Below, in pieces: positions 25,725 to 34,092 of a stretch of DNA of 43,391 bases. A model generated the notes under the pieces. It did not search any database. It was not told where the DNA came from and was given only the letters and a program-made list of their open reading frames with translations. The translations under genes and the position numbers were made by a program. This DNA comes from Colwellia sp. (lineage in GTDB: Bacteria; Pseudomonadota; Gammaproteobacteria; Enterobacterales; Alteromonadaceae): NCBI GenBank assembly GCA_013215655.1, contig JABSOX010000049.1:1-43391 (forward strand). Reading direction: 5' to 3'. How positions within the stretch are numbered: position 1 is the stretch's first letter; each line of letters starts with the position of its first letter.

Positions 25725-25757
25725 ATTATAACGGTGAGATGCTGTTGATTCAACAGC
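25725..25757 (-). promoter_or_regulatory. gcvTHP promoter with palindromic operator
   Basis: On the minus strand, TTGAAT (25748-25753), a 17-base spacer and a perfect TATAAT (25725-25730) form a sigma-70 promoter, with transcription starting near 25717. The -35 box lies inside a perfect palindrome, GCTGTTGA-A-TCAACAGC (25741-25757). A protein bound there would block or control the promoter. The rest of 25640-25954 holds no gene; a 68-codon frame across it is not credible. Confidence 0.75.
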
Positions 25758-25954
25758 AAGAACAATGTTTTTCAAATTAAAAACAGACTTAAATAATAAA
25801 CCCGAACTATATTTTAAAAATAGCAACATAAAAATATATAGTTCAATATTAATAAGCTTAAGAGGATAACCTTGGTGATTAATTTTTGTCTTAGGCACGA
25901 TTATTTTTCGCCTAGCCATACTTAACATATAGCTAAGAAACAGTTAAGACCTCG

Positions 25955-26245
25955 TTAAGAAACGAAGGCTTTTTGTAACTCTTGCCAATATTGTTTAATA
26001 ATGAATTGATCTTGTGGTGTCAATTCAGACTTAGCTGTATGAATTTGTTCACTAATATCTTCACCTAAACACTTAGTCAATGTTTGGGTGTCGTCTCCAT
26101 ACTCCGCAGCGGCAAGGGTAATAAAACCGCGAATATAGCTAGTCGCAAATAACTCATCTGCAATTGAATAATGCTCCGAGGGTTGTTCTTTTATACAAAT
26201 GTCATCTAAAAACTGATAAAGCGATGATAAGTTTTGAAACTGCAT
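25955..26245 (-). CDS. yfcL: YfcL family protein
   Basis: This is a 96-residue soluble, helical, acidic protein with the length and character of the YfcL family; internal motifs such as RGFITLAAAEYGD and PQDQFIIKQYW fit it. The function is unknown. It is followed in the genome order by an NAD-kinase-like gene and by epmC (yfcM), and in enterobacteria yfcL and yfcM are also close together, which supports the call. The gap to the NAD-kinase-like gene is 48 bases, so all three are probably one operon read from 28021 down to 25955. Confidence 0.78.
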   Translation of the reverse strand: MQFQNLSSLYQFLDDICIKEQPSEHYSIADELFATSYIRGFITLAAAEYGDDTQTLTKCLGEDISEQIHTAKSELTPQDQFIIKQYWQELQKAFVS

Positions 26246-26293
26246 ATAAACTTCCTAACTAATAATAATGCTTAATATGAATATGATTTAAAT

Positions 26294-27454
26294 TTACTGA
26301 GGGCTACTTACCGGATACAAAACTTGATCTTTATAACCGGTTATCACCGACATATATCCGGTAAAGGATTGATCTAACTCATTATCACCGGTATCGACAA
26401 TTAATGGTCGGTTATTTAAGCCCGTTAATTTAGTTTTGGTAGCAACAATTAAGATATTTTCTTTACCGATAGCGCGAATTATACGTGGACTTAGCTGTTG
26501 ATTGCCTCGGCCGAAAATATGACCTTGTCCACCAATAAGGGTGATCACTAATTTTACACTTTGATTTTTAGATAAGTGTGCTTGCAAGAGTTCCCATAGT
26601 TTGGGCTCGGTAATATCATTTGCAATCACCGATTGCTGATGTAAAACATCAACACCAAGTAAGGTATTTTTCTCACCCAATTCATCCATTATAAAAGCCG
26701 TTGTTGAACCAGAGCCAATAATAAATAACTGATCATCCATTTGCTCAATAACATCGGCAGCGATATCTTGTAAAACTAGTTCGTCAGACTCTTTACCACC
26801 TGATTTAACTGCCTGTACATAACGTAGTTCACTAGGGATTTGCATTTCGCCATAACGCTTTGCTTTAACAATACCTTGGCGAAATAAGCTTTCATCGATA
26901 TCCATAACATCGGCTTCAGTTAAAGTTACCAGTTGATTAGTGATTAACATTTCAACTACCCGCCCTGCCGCTTTTGGCGTAACCGCATAAACACCGGAAT
27001 GAATTTTACAACCGGCGGGAATACCTAATACCGGTATTTGATGAAGTGTATTTAATTCAACTTGATGGCAAATGTTACGCGCCGTACCATCTCCACCAGC
27101 AAAGAGTAAAATATCAACTTTTTGCTCAAGTAATATTTGGACTGCATTTTCAGTATCTTGTGCCGTAGTTTGCGTATTTTTACATTGATAAATAACTTCG
27201 ACCGTAAAACCAAGATTCACCGCGCATTGTTCCCCCATCAAGGAATTAGCCGTATAAATGACTAGTTTATCTTTATATGGCAGTAATATTTCTAATGCAG
27301 AATTTGCTCTTTGGTTGGCTTTAAACTCTGCGCCCAAAGCAAGTGCCTGTTGTGCAATGCCTTCACCGTCACTACCTTTTAAAGCAACACTGCCACCAAC
27401 ACCCGCTATGGGATTTATTAAAAAGCCTAATTTAAATTTACTCATATTATCCAA
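26294..27454 (-). CDS. ATP-NAD kinase-like protein (COG3199 type)
   Basis: The 386-residue protein starts KLGFLINPIAGVGGSVALKG, the opening of the NAD kinase / diacylglycerol kinase-like fold, and carries the GGDGTARN nucleotide-binding motif with PVLGIPAGCKIHSGVYAVTP after it. This matches the AcoX/COG3199 group of putative ATP-NAD kinases rather than the housekeeping NadK. The substrate is not established for most members. It starts 6 bases after the epmC stop and ends 48 bases before yfcL, so it is translated from the same message. Start ATG at 27454; an in-frame ATG three codons in is also possible. Confidence 0.85.
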   Translation of the reverse strand: MDNMSKFKLGFLINPIAGVGGSVALKGSDGEGIAQQALALGAEFKANQRANSALEILLPYKDKLVIYTANSLMGEQCAVNLGFTVEVIYQCKNTQTTAQDTENAVQILLEQKVDILLFAGGDGTARNICHQVELNTLHQIPVLGIPAGCKIHSGVYAVTPKAAGRVVEMLITNQLVTLTEADVMDIDESLFRQGIVKAKRYGEMQIPSELRYVQAVKSGGKESDELVLQDIAADVIEQMDDQLFIIGSGSTTAFIMDELGEKNTLLGVDVLHQQSVIANDITEPKLWELLQAHLSKNQSVKLVITLIGGQGHIFGRGNQQLSPRIIRAIGKENILIVATKTKLTGLNNRPLIVDTGDNELDQSFTGYMSVITGYKDQVLYPVSSPQ

Positions 27455-27460
27455 TTTGAA

Positions 27461-28021
27461 TTAATCCAGTTGAAACTGCTCAATACACAGTGGCAATGGT
27501 GTTTGATAAAAAACGGCTAATGCTTCAATAAACTGTTGTGCACAATGTGGAAAACCACCTTTTAAATATTGTTGTACTTGATGATGAACATTGCGCTTAA
27601 ATTCTTTAGTATCCGCTTCAAAGCCATTTAAGTTATCTGCAGATACATTAAACTTTTTCTGCGCTGCAATGCAAAGTGCCCATTCAATGGCTTGTGGTTT
27701 AATTTCAACTTGTTCAAAAGTTTTTTGTTGTTTTTCATTACGACCATCAGGAATATACCAATAACCAAAATCTTCTAACAAACGACGCTCTTTACCCGCT
27801 AAACACCAATGAGAAATTTCATGTAAACCACTACTGTAATAGCCATGAGCAAAAATAATTTGATGATAATGACACTGTTTACTTGCCGGAGAATACAATG
27901 GTTCATCACCACCTTTAATCAGGCGAGTATTAAACGCTTTTGAAAAGGTCTCATTAAAAATGGAGATCAAATCATGAGTGTTATGCTCGATTGCCGTTGT
28001 TTCTTTTAATGCAAGTGACAT
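27461..28021 (-). CDS. epmC: Elongation factor P hydroxylase
   Basis: The protein resembles YfcM/EpmC through most of its length: FNTRLIKGGDEPLY, IIFAHGYYSSGLHEISHW (with the metal-binding His and Glu), FGYWYIPDGRNE and IKPQAIEWALCIAA. EpmC hydroxylates the beta-lysyl-lysine of elongation factor P, the last step of that modification. With the ATG at 28021 the length is 186 residues, close to the usual 180. The upstream ATG at 28081 lies inside the terminator hairpin of the SPFH gene and would add 20 residues unlike the family, so it was not chosen. It is the first gene of the epmC / NAD-kinase-like / yfcL group. Confidence 0.9.
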   Translation of the reverse strand: MSLALKETTAIEHNTHDLISIFNETFSKAFNTRLIKGGDEPLYSPASKQCHYHQIIFAHGYYSSGLHEISHWCLAGKERRLLEDFGYWYIPDGRNEKQQKTFEQVEIKPQAIEWALCIAAQKKFNVSADNLNGFEADTKEFKRNVHHQVQQYLKGGFPHCAQQFIEALAVFYQTPLPLCIEQFQLD

Positions 28022-28061
28022 GAAAAATGATGATAATAAAGTAATGCTGCGCATTCTAACC

Positions 28062-28089
28062 AAAAACGGCAATGGATGCATTGCCGTTT
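28062..28089 (-). terminator. Terminator of the SPFH gene
   Basis: On the minus strand, AAACGGCAATG (28079-28089) and CATTGCCGTTT (28064-28074) form an 11-bp stem with a 4-base loop, ending in five T (28062-28066). It lies 32 bases after the SPFH gene and just before epmC. Confidence 0.8.
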
Positions 28090-28120
28090 AAAAAGAAAAT
28101 AATTTTAATACTATGTTCTG

Positions 28121-29020
28121 TTAATTTTTGACAGGTCTCATATCAAGAATTGGCATATTACTACTGCCAAGCATGGTAGTTGGCAGTTTACCATCCCAAT
28201 TTTGAGCTTCAGTTAACTTAACAATTAAAGGATTGTTACCCAATGCTTTTGCTTTAGCGGTAATCGCCTCCGCTTCTGCTAAGCCCTTAATTCGAATAGA
28301 CTCAGCTTCAGCAATCGCCACCAACTTTATACCATCGGCTCTGGCTTTTGCGGTGTTTACATCACGTTGTGCTTCAAGGTTTTGTCTTGCGAGTTTATGT
28401 TTCTCAGCATCCGCTAAATTTTTCTCTGTTTGCTTAGTTTCAATTGACGTTAAATACTTAGCAGGTAGCTTAATATTCTCAATTTGAATATTATCAACCG
28501 TTACTGGAAAATCTTTCATTTCTTCAATAAAATTGGCTTCAATCGCTTGAATTGCACCGGCTCTATCTTGAATTAATCTTTCCGCATTATAATGTGGTAT
28601 CACATCTTTAGTTGCTGATCTAAAGCGTGGACCTAAAATTCTGTTTTCGAATTGTAATAAACCACCATATTGTCTATATAATTCCAATGCCGCACTTTTA
28701 TCAACAGTCCAGTTAACCGATACAGTGATTGTTACTGGCATCTGTTCACTTGTACTTGATGCCATTCTTTCTTCGTTTTTACGTGTTCTAACTTCTATTT
28801 CTTCGACGCTATCAATAAAGGGTACTTTAAAATGTAGACCCGGGTTTACCTGTTCCTTTGCTTCACTAAAGCGTTTTACAATACCTATATGACCTTCATT
28901 TACGGTATAAACAGAGCTAAATGAACCTATCGCTAAAGCCACTACCACAGCAATTGACTTCATTGGGACATTTAGTTTTGGGATATTTGTTTTTGATACA
29001 TTAAGTTTTTCAATACTCAT
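28121..29020 (-). CDS. SPFH (prohibitin/HflC-like) membrane protein
   Basis: The 299-residue protein has one N-terminal transmembrane segment (about residues 22-38, IAVVVALAIGSFSSVY) and a prohibitin/SPFH domain: VNEGHIGIVKRF, VNPGLHFKVPFIDSVEEIEVR and LPAKYLTSIETKQTEKN. An Ala/Glu/Lys-rich coiled coil and the loop IAEAESIRIKGLAEAEAITA follow. SPFH proteins form membrane rings or domains that organise or regulate proteases. No hflK partner or NfeD gene is adjacent, so this belongs with the stand-alone prohibitin family. A transcription terminator follows at 28062-28089. nhaA lies 91 bases upstream on the same strand. Confidence 0.88.
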   Translation of the reverse strand: MSIEKLNVSKTNIPKLNVPMKSIAVVVALAIGSFSSVYTVNEGHIGIVKRFSEAKEQVNPGLHFKVPFIDSVEEIEVRTRKNEERMASSTSEQMPVTITVSVNWTVDKSAALELYRQYGGLLQFENRILGPRFRSATKDVIPHYNAERLIQDRAGAIQAIEANFIEEMKDFPVTVDNIQIENIKLPAKYLTSIETKQTEKNLADAEKHKLARQNLEAQRDVNTAKARADGIKLVAIAEAESIRIKGLAEAEAITAKAKALGNNPLIVKLTEAQNWDGKLPTTMLGSSNMPILDMRPVKN

Positions 29021-29111
29021 ATTTATTCCTTTTAACCTTGTATAAGTTTTATTATTTTTATCTCGAAGTTATTTAAGCTAGATAGCCCAATAGCTCCTAC
29101 CAAGTTCCTGA

Positions 29112-30305
29112 TTATTCTTTTTCCATTTCAATTCTTGACTGTTTATCTACAGCACTTTTAATAACGAAATAACCTAAAACACCGGAAATTAATGAACCAA
29201 TGACAATACCTAGACGATCTTGAAAGATTAAGTTACCCGTACCCTGCTCAAAGGCCAATGAACCAATAAATAAGCTCATGGTAAAACCAACACCACATAA
29301 TAACGCCACGCCGTACAATAATTGCCAATTAACATTTGTCGGCAATTTCGCAAACCCCAGTTTAATGGCAATAAAACAAAAACCAAATACACCGATTTGT
29401 TTACCCACCACTAAACCTAAAATAATACCTAAAGGTACGGGGGAAACAACATCGGCAACACCAATACCCGCAAAACTAATACCCGCATTGGCAAAAGCAA
29501 AAATAGGTAAAATAATAAATGCGACCATAGTATGTAAATTATGTTCTAAAGATTTAAGCGGAGAAACCTCACCTTCTTTACCTTTCATTGGAATAAAAAA
29601 GGCTAAAGCAACCCCAGCAAGAGTAGCATGTACACCTGATTTTAATACCGCTATCCACAAAACTACACCCCAAAATATATAAGGTGAGGTATTAGTGACG
29701 CCCTTTTTATTTAACGTAAATAAAATAGTAAAGACTACTGCCGATACCACTAACGACATCACAGATAATTGGTCAGTATAAAATATTGCAATAATAATTA
29801 TTGCGCCTAAATCATCAAAGATAGCGAGAGATGTTAAAAAGACTTTAAGTTGTAAAGGTACTTTGCTACCGATTACTGACAATATGCCTAAGGCAAACGC
29901 AATGTCGGTTGCGGTAGGTATTGCCCAACCATTAATTGCATCCGCATCATCATAATTAAACGCGACATAACACAAGGCTGGCACTAACATGCCGCCTACT
30001 GCGCCAATTGCGGGTAAAGTTACTTGTCCTGGTTGCGATAAATCGCCTTCAATGAACTCACGTTTTAGCTCTAAGCCTACTAAAAAGAAAAACAATGCCA
30101 TTAAGCCATCGTTAATCCACAAAAGTAAGGGCTTGGCAATTTCTAAACTGCCCACGGCAACCACAACAGGCACATCGAGTAACAGATCATACCAAGGTGA
30201 TAATGGCGAGTTAGCCAATATCATCGCAGCAATGGCAGCAAACATCAGGATGATGCCACTGGCGGCTTCTAACTTAAGAAAATCTTGAATAGCTTTTATC
30301 GGCAT
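29112..30305 (-). CDS. nhaA: Na+/H+ antiporter NhaA
   Basis: The 397-residue inner-membrane protein has the NhaA signature throughout. It starts FLKLEAASGIILM; the ion-binding aspartates are Asp134 in ATDIAFALG and the pair Asp164/Asp165 in AIFDDLGAI, matching Asp133, Asp163 and Asp164 of the E. coli protein. The pH-sensor region FFLVGLELKREFIEGDLS is also present. It exports Na+ in exchange for protons and fits a marine organism. The start ATG is at 30305. A 10-1-10 palindrome lies 22-42 bases upstream and may be the operator. A divergent Lrp/AsnC gene starts at 30540. Confidence 0.97.
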   Translation of the reverse strand: MPIKAIQDFLKLEAASGIILMFAAIAAMILANSPLSPWYDLLLDVPVVVAVGSLEIAKPLLLWINDGLMALFFFLVGLELKREFIEGDLSQPGQVTLPAIGAVGGMLVPALCYVAFNYDDADAINGWAIPTATDIAFALGILSVIGSKVPLQLKVFLTSLAIFDDLGAIIIIAIFYTDQLSVMSLVVSAVVFTILFTLNKKGVTNTSPYIFWGVVLWIAVLKSGVHATLAGVALAFFIPMKGKEGEVSPLKSLEHNLHTMVAFIILPIFAFANAGISFAGIGVADVVSPVPLGIILGLVVGKQIGVFGFCFIAIKLGFAKLPTNVNWQLLYGVALLCGVGFTMSLFIGSLAFEQGTGNLIFQDRLGIVIGSLISGVLGYFVIKSAVDKQSRIEMEKE

Positions 30306-30326
30306 AAGTAACCTTTAACCTTGAAT

Positions 30327-30347
30327 CTGTGACATATTATGTCACAG
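30327..30347. promoter_or_regulatory. Perfect 10-1-10 palindrome upstream of nhaA
   Basis: The arms CTGTGACATA (30327-30336) and TATGTCACAG (30338-30347) are perfect complements around a single T. It starts 22 bases before the nhaA ATG. Its half-sites TGTGA and TCACA are 9 bases apart, not 6, so it is not a standard CRP site. It may be a dimer-binding operator of another regulator or a leader hairpin. Confidence 0.6.
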
Positions 30348-30539
30348 GGCATTTGTAATTTCATATTTAAATTAATCTAACAGGATCGCAAATAAGTGAA
30401 ATTCATGGTGATTTTCACAATTAATTCGGAAAAAACAAAAAAAATCGAAAAAAATTCATAAACTTAACAATAAGAACTAGTTAGTTGTTATTTAATTAGG
30501 TTAGTATCTATATAGATTTATTACAAAGTGACTTAATGA

Positions 30540-31007
30540 ATGAAGAAACTCGATGAAATTGATTTACGCATATTAACGCTGCTCTATAACGATGCGGATA
30601 TTAATAATAAAGACTTAGCTGCACGTATCGGTATTGCTCCTTCAACGTGTTTAGAAAGAGTAAAACGTTTAAAAAATAGTGGTGTAATTAAAGGTGCGTT
30701 CATTGATGTTAATCTTAAAAGTATCGGTGGTAACATTGAAGCAATTGCAGCGATTAGATTACAACCATACTCTGAACAAATAGTTAACCAATTACGCGAC
30801 GATTTACTTCTATTACCAGAAATACTTAGTTTGTATCATATGGGCGGTAGTTACGATTATTTTATTCATATGTCAGTAAAAGACAGTGAACATTTACGCC
30901 AGTTTGTTTTTAATGCCATTACCTCAAGAGATGAAGTCACTACAGTAGAAACTTCTTTGATTTTTGAACATAGTCGCAGTGGTGTATTACCTAAATTTGC
31001 AGAGTAG
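30540..31007 (+). CDS. Lrp/AsnC family transcriptional regulator
   Basis: The 155-residue regulator starts KLDEIDLRILTLLYNDADINNKDLAARIGIAPSTCLERVKRL, given here by its ends KLDEIDLRILTL and CLERVKRL, the classic winged-helix start of the family. An AsnC ligand-binding (RAM) domain follows (IEAIAAIRLQPYSEQI, LLPEILSLYHMGGSYDYFIHM). These proteins bind amino acids or other small ligands as octamers or dimers of dimers. It is divergent from nhaA with 234 bases between. The upstream region is AT-rich, with an inverted repeat TAACAA/TTGTTA near 30465-30490 that could serve autoregulation. A bidirectional terminator follows. Confidence 0.9.
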   Translation: MKKLDEIDLRILTLLYNDADINNKDLAARIGIAPSTCLERVKRLKNSGVIKGAFIDVNLKSIGGNIEAIAAIRLQPYSEQIVNQLRDDLLLLPEILSLYHMGGSYDYFIHMSVKDSEHLRQFVFNAITSRDEVTTVETSLIFEHSRSGVLPKFAE

Positions 31008-31029
31008 CCACTGCGAATATTTCATCAAA

Positions 31030-31055
31030 AAAAATCCCAATAACTTGGGATTTTT
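31030..31055. terminator. Bidirectional terminator between lrp-like and DUF3300 genes
   Basis: AAAAATCCCAA (31030-31040) and TTGGGATTTTT (31045-31055) pair perfectly around TAAC. The hairpin lies between two convergent genes and has T-runs on both strands. Confidence 0.88.
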
Positions 31056-31099
31056 AACTTTATAGAGCTTACTATTTTCTAGAGCTTAATTAAAAGAAA

Positions 31100-32551
31100 C
31101 TACTCTTTATGTTTAGTACGCTCACTTCCCCTATTTGATCGTGACTTATTACTTGTTCTACTTTGACTCGGTCTACTTTGCTTAGTTTGATGTCTGGTTT
31201 TGACCTTAGCCGTCGAATTATGTGTACGGTTATTCGATGACTTATACTGCTGCTTAGGTTTATTGCTACTTGAATACTGTTTATTCACTGCTCGTTCAGA
31301 GCGTTTATTACTGTACGATTTAAAGCTTTTCTGATTGTTACTGACAACGTTATAGTTTCGGCTCTTCGGTGTATGTACATTCTTTACCTTATAACTGCTA
31401 TTTTTTTGGCCCTGAACAATCGCCTTATTTTTAACGGCTGTTCGATTAAAGCTAGGTACCTTATTATTTCTTAAACGTTGCTGTAATTTATTATGTTTAT
31501 TACTGGTATGGTTACTCGCATATAACCTTTTATCCCCGTCATGACGTTTTATATTCTTACCATTTTTATATATGGCACGGTTATGTGTACTCCCTTTATG
31601 TTCCATGCGCTTATGTTCATTACGCTGTTCGTTACGCTTATATTCATTACGATAATGACGACTTTGGCTTACACTTGGACGATTACTCGCATAACGCTCT
31701 TTTGTAACACTGCTACGATATGCCACTCCACGACGGTGATGCGGTTTATGAAGCCAGCGTTTAGCGTAATGCCCGGTGACAATATGTCTTCTTTGACGAT
31801 AGTGACGTGAGTTGTAATGATCAACCACAACAACATGCCGATTATTCCAATGGAATGCACTAAAGAAGTAATCAAACGAAATATGAATACCGGTATGCCA
31901 AGAAAACAAGTTATGGTGCGAAGCATACCTTGGATAATGATGGCCCCAATGTACTGGCGGATATGATGACCAATGCCAAGGACCATAAACAACTCGGGTA
32001 TCATAATAAGGTACATAAACTACTTCTTGTTGCACCGGTTGAATAATAATATTGTTGTCTTCTTTGCTAACCGTCATATTATCCATTTGCGCTAAACTCC
32101 CCGCCAGCTCTGCCTGCTTACGTAATACTTGAATACTTTGCAAAACTTGCATTTCATCTTGTAAAAAGGCATCACCTAATTGACGAGTCCAACTTAGGTC
32201 TTCACTTAACCTATTTAAGATACGAGGAAATGGAATTAACGCTTTAACACTAGGTTCCCAATCTAAGTTTTCAACTTTATTAGCAATGTTTTCAGGAGCA
32301 ATATCTGAATTTTTTTTCGCCCAACGATTCGCTTCAATGACTTCCAAAGGATAGGTTGAAGCAATTAAAATATGGGTCAATAAACTGTCTGGATATAGCG
32401 CAATTGGCGCCAATATTTGTGCAAGTTCAGCATCACTAAAATTATCTTCAACTGAACCTTGGTTAGAAAAAGCGGAAATTGATACTAAGCTGATGGCTAA
32501 ACTGATAGCTAAACTGAACGATAAAAAGAGTCGTTTTGTTATGTCACCCAT
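31100..32551 (-). CDS. DUF3300 envelope protein with long basic tail
   Basis: The 483-residue protein has a signal peptide (residues 1 to about 28) and a DUF3300 domain of about 220 residues: FSDAELAQILAPIALYPDSL, HILIASTYPLEVIEANRW and the Tyr/His-rich part VVYVPYYDTRVVYGPW. From about residue 270 the tail is low-complexity, very basic and rich in Lys, Arg, His, Asn, Ser and Gln, which suggests binding to nucleic acid or a negatively charged envelope component. The function of the family is unknown. Its promoter carries a PhoP-type direct repeat (32608-32624) placed 12 bases before a -10 box, so it is probably controlled by the two-component system encoded just upstream. Confidence 0.85.
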   Translation of the reverse strand: MGDITKRLFLSFSLAISLAISLVSISAFSNQGSVEDNFSDAELAQILAPIALYPDSLLTHILIASTYPLEVIEANRWAKKNSDIAPENIANKVENLDWEPSVKALIPFPRILNRLSEDLSWTRQLGDAFLQDEMQVLQSIQVLRKQAELAGSLAQMDNMTVSKEDNNIIIQPVQQEVVYVPYYDTRVVYGPWHWSSYPPVHWGHHYPRYASHHNLFSWHTGIHISFDYFFSAFHWNNRHVVVVDHYNSRHYRQRRHIVTGHYAKRWLHKPHHRRGVAYRSSVTKERYASNRPSVSQSRHYRNEYKRNEQRNEHKRMEHKGSTHNRAIYKNGKNIKRHDGDKRLYASNHTSNKHNKLQQRLRNNKVPSFNRTAVKNKAIVQGQKNSSYKVKNVHTPKSRNYNVVSNNQKSFKSYSNKRSERAVNKQYSSSNKPKQQYKSSNNRTHNSTAKVKTRHQTKQSRPSQSRTSNKSRSNRGSERTKHKE

Positions 32552-32589
32552 ATTGTGTCACCCATATTATATTTGTTAACTTAGGATAA

Positions 32590-32624
32590 ATAATAACGGA
32601 AGTGAACTGAACGTAAGCTGAACA
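32590..32624 (-). promoter_or_regulatory. PhoP-type box and -10 of the DUF3300 gene
   Basis: On the minus strand, TGTTCA (32619-32624), five bases, CGTTCA (32608-32613), 12 bases, then TATTAT (32590-32595). The direct hexamer repeat with 11-base period, standing in place of a -35 box, is the arrangement of PhoP-activated promoters. The same layout occurs at two other promoters in this neighbourhood. Confidence 0.72.
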
Positions 32625-32651
32625 AATTGAATCAATTAATAAAAGTGACGA

Positions 32652-34088
32652 TTAGTTCATCTCAAAGGTAATGATGAACATTGCCCCTTTAAGTTCAGGC
32701 GATGCTTTTATTTGTAAATTTCCGTGATAACTCGATACTAGGTCTCGGACTATAGCGAGACCTATACCATGGCCTTTTTGATAAGTATCAGCTCTGACAC
32801 CACGCTTAAATATTGTTTGTCGTTGTTGTTCGCTAATACCGACACCATCATCGGCAATAATAAATAGAAGCTGCTTATTTTTGACTTCAATATTAAGTGA
32901 TACTTGCTGTTTTGCAGCCTTACAGGCATTGTCGAGCACATTACCTAATATTTCCATCAGATCACTTTCATCTCCTTTAAAAATAGCCTTTTCATTCACT
33001 TTAATCTCAATATCAAGAGACTTTTCTTGATAAATTTTAGCGAGAGTATTGACCAATTTTTCGGCGACACCTTTAACCTCAATACCTAAATGCCATGACG
33101 ATTCACCAGCACTTTGTGCTCGTTTAAGTTGATGTTCAATCATGCGACTAATCGAGGTGAGTTGTTCTTTGGAGCTGGCTGAAAGCTCACTTTGACTTTG
33201 AATAACAGCTAATGGAGTTTTAAGACTATGAGCAAGATCGGCTAGCGCATGTCGATAACGCTTTCTCTGGTTTTGTTCAGTATTTAATAAGGCATTAAGT
33301 TGAATGGTCACTTGTTCTAGTTCAACAGGATATGTTTCTTGTAATGAGTTTTTATTGCCCTTTTCTATATTAACTAATTCATTTTTAAGTTTATTTAATG
33401 GCTTTAACGTCCATATTAACCAGACTATTTGCACAACAATAAACAATACCATCAAGACACCAAGCCAAGTCCACAACTTTTGCTTAAACTCACTGGCTAC
33501 ACTTAAGAATTCACTTTGGTCTTTAATGATATGTAAGGTGATTGGAAACTCTTGCCCTTCTTCATTAAAGCTAGCACTAAAACTATAAACCAAATGAATT
33601 TTGCCATCGAGTTGCTGCTCAGAAAAAAAGGACTTACCAATTTCAGGAGAAGGTAATTGATTGGGTAAAGGTAGTGCTAATAAAGAATGTGACTTCCATA
33701 AAATACTACTCTCGGTAACCGCTGCTTGTTTAATATAAGGTTTTGATGAATATGAAACGGCTAAATTGGGAATTAAAGGTTCTGGAATTGTTGCTATCAG
33801 TGCGTACAATCCTGACTGAATAACATTAAACTGATTTTCTAATAGTTGCTCTGGCATAAGCAATTGCTTATTTTCAACTTCTGCTACTGAAAAAATCGAA
33901 AAGCTTTGTGCTTTTAACTCATTTTTTATTGCACTTTTAAGCTGCTTATCAAAAGCATTATTCAATGTAATGCCAATGATCGGCAACATCACCACGATCA
34001 TAAATAACGCACTAAAAATTAACCGTACTTTGAGTGAGTTAACTTGCCATGGTAATAACGACAAAAGTTTATTAAAATATTTTGACAT
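32652..34088 (-). CDS. Two-component sensor histidine kinase (PhoQ-like)
   Basis: From the ATG at 34088 the kinase has 478 residues: transmembrane helix about 22-43, a periplasmic sensor domain to about 205, and a second helix about 206-228. A HAMP-like linker follows, then the phospho-acceptor His287 in DLAHSLKTPLAV and the ATPase domain with the N box DNACKAAKQ and G boxes DDGVGI and GHGIGLAI. The kinase starts four bases after the stop of the response-regulator gene, so the two are translationally coupled. A longer frame from 34208 would overlap the regulator by 116 bases and is not needed. Domain order and context suggest a PhoQ-like kinase. The signal is unknown. Confidence 0.9.
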   Translation of the reverse strand: MSKYFNKLLSLLPWQVNSLKVRLIFSALFMIVVMLPIIGITLNNAFDKQLKSAIKNELKAQSFSIFSVAEVENKQLLMPEQLLENQFNVIQSGLYALIATIPEPLIPNLAVSYSSKPYIKQAAVTESSILWKSHSLLALPLPNQLPSPEIGKSFFSEQQLDGKIHLVYSFSASFNEEGQEFPITLHIIKDQSEFLSVASEFKQKLWTWLGVLMVLFIVVQIVWLIWTLKPLNKLKNELVNIEKGNKNSLQETYPVELEQVTIQLNALLNTEQNQRKRYRHALADLAHSLKTPLAVIQSQSELSASSKEQLTSISRMIEHQLKRAQSAGESSWHLGIEVKGVAEKLVNTLAKIYQEKSLDIEIKVNEKAIFKGDESDLMEILGNVLDNACKAAKQQVSLNIEVKNKQLLFIIADDGVGISEQQRQTIFKRGVRADTYQKGHGIGLAIVRDLVSSYHGNLQIKASPELKGAMFIITFEMN

Positions 34089-34092
34089 GCCG

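Noticed and set aside
25722-25928. 68-codon minus-strand frame before gcvT
   Set aside because: It covers the strong gcvT promoter and palindrome, and lacks a start context or homology that I can recognise.
30327-30347. CRP site upstream of nhaA
   Set aside because: The TGTGA and TCACA half-sites are 9 bases apart instead of 6.
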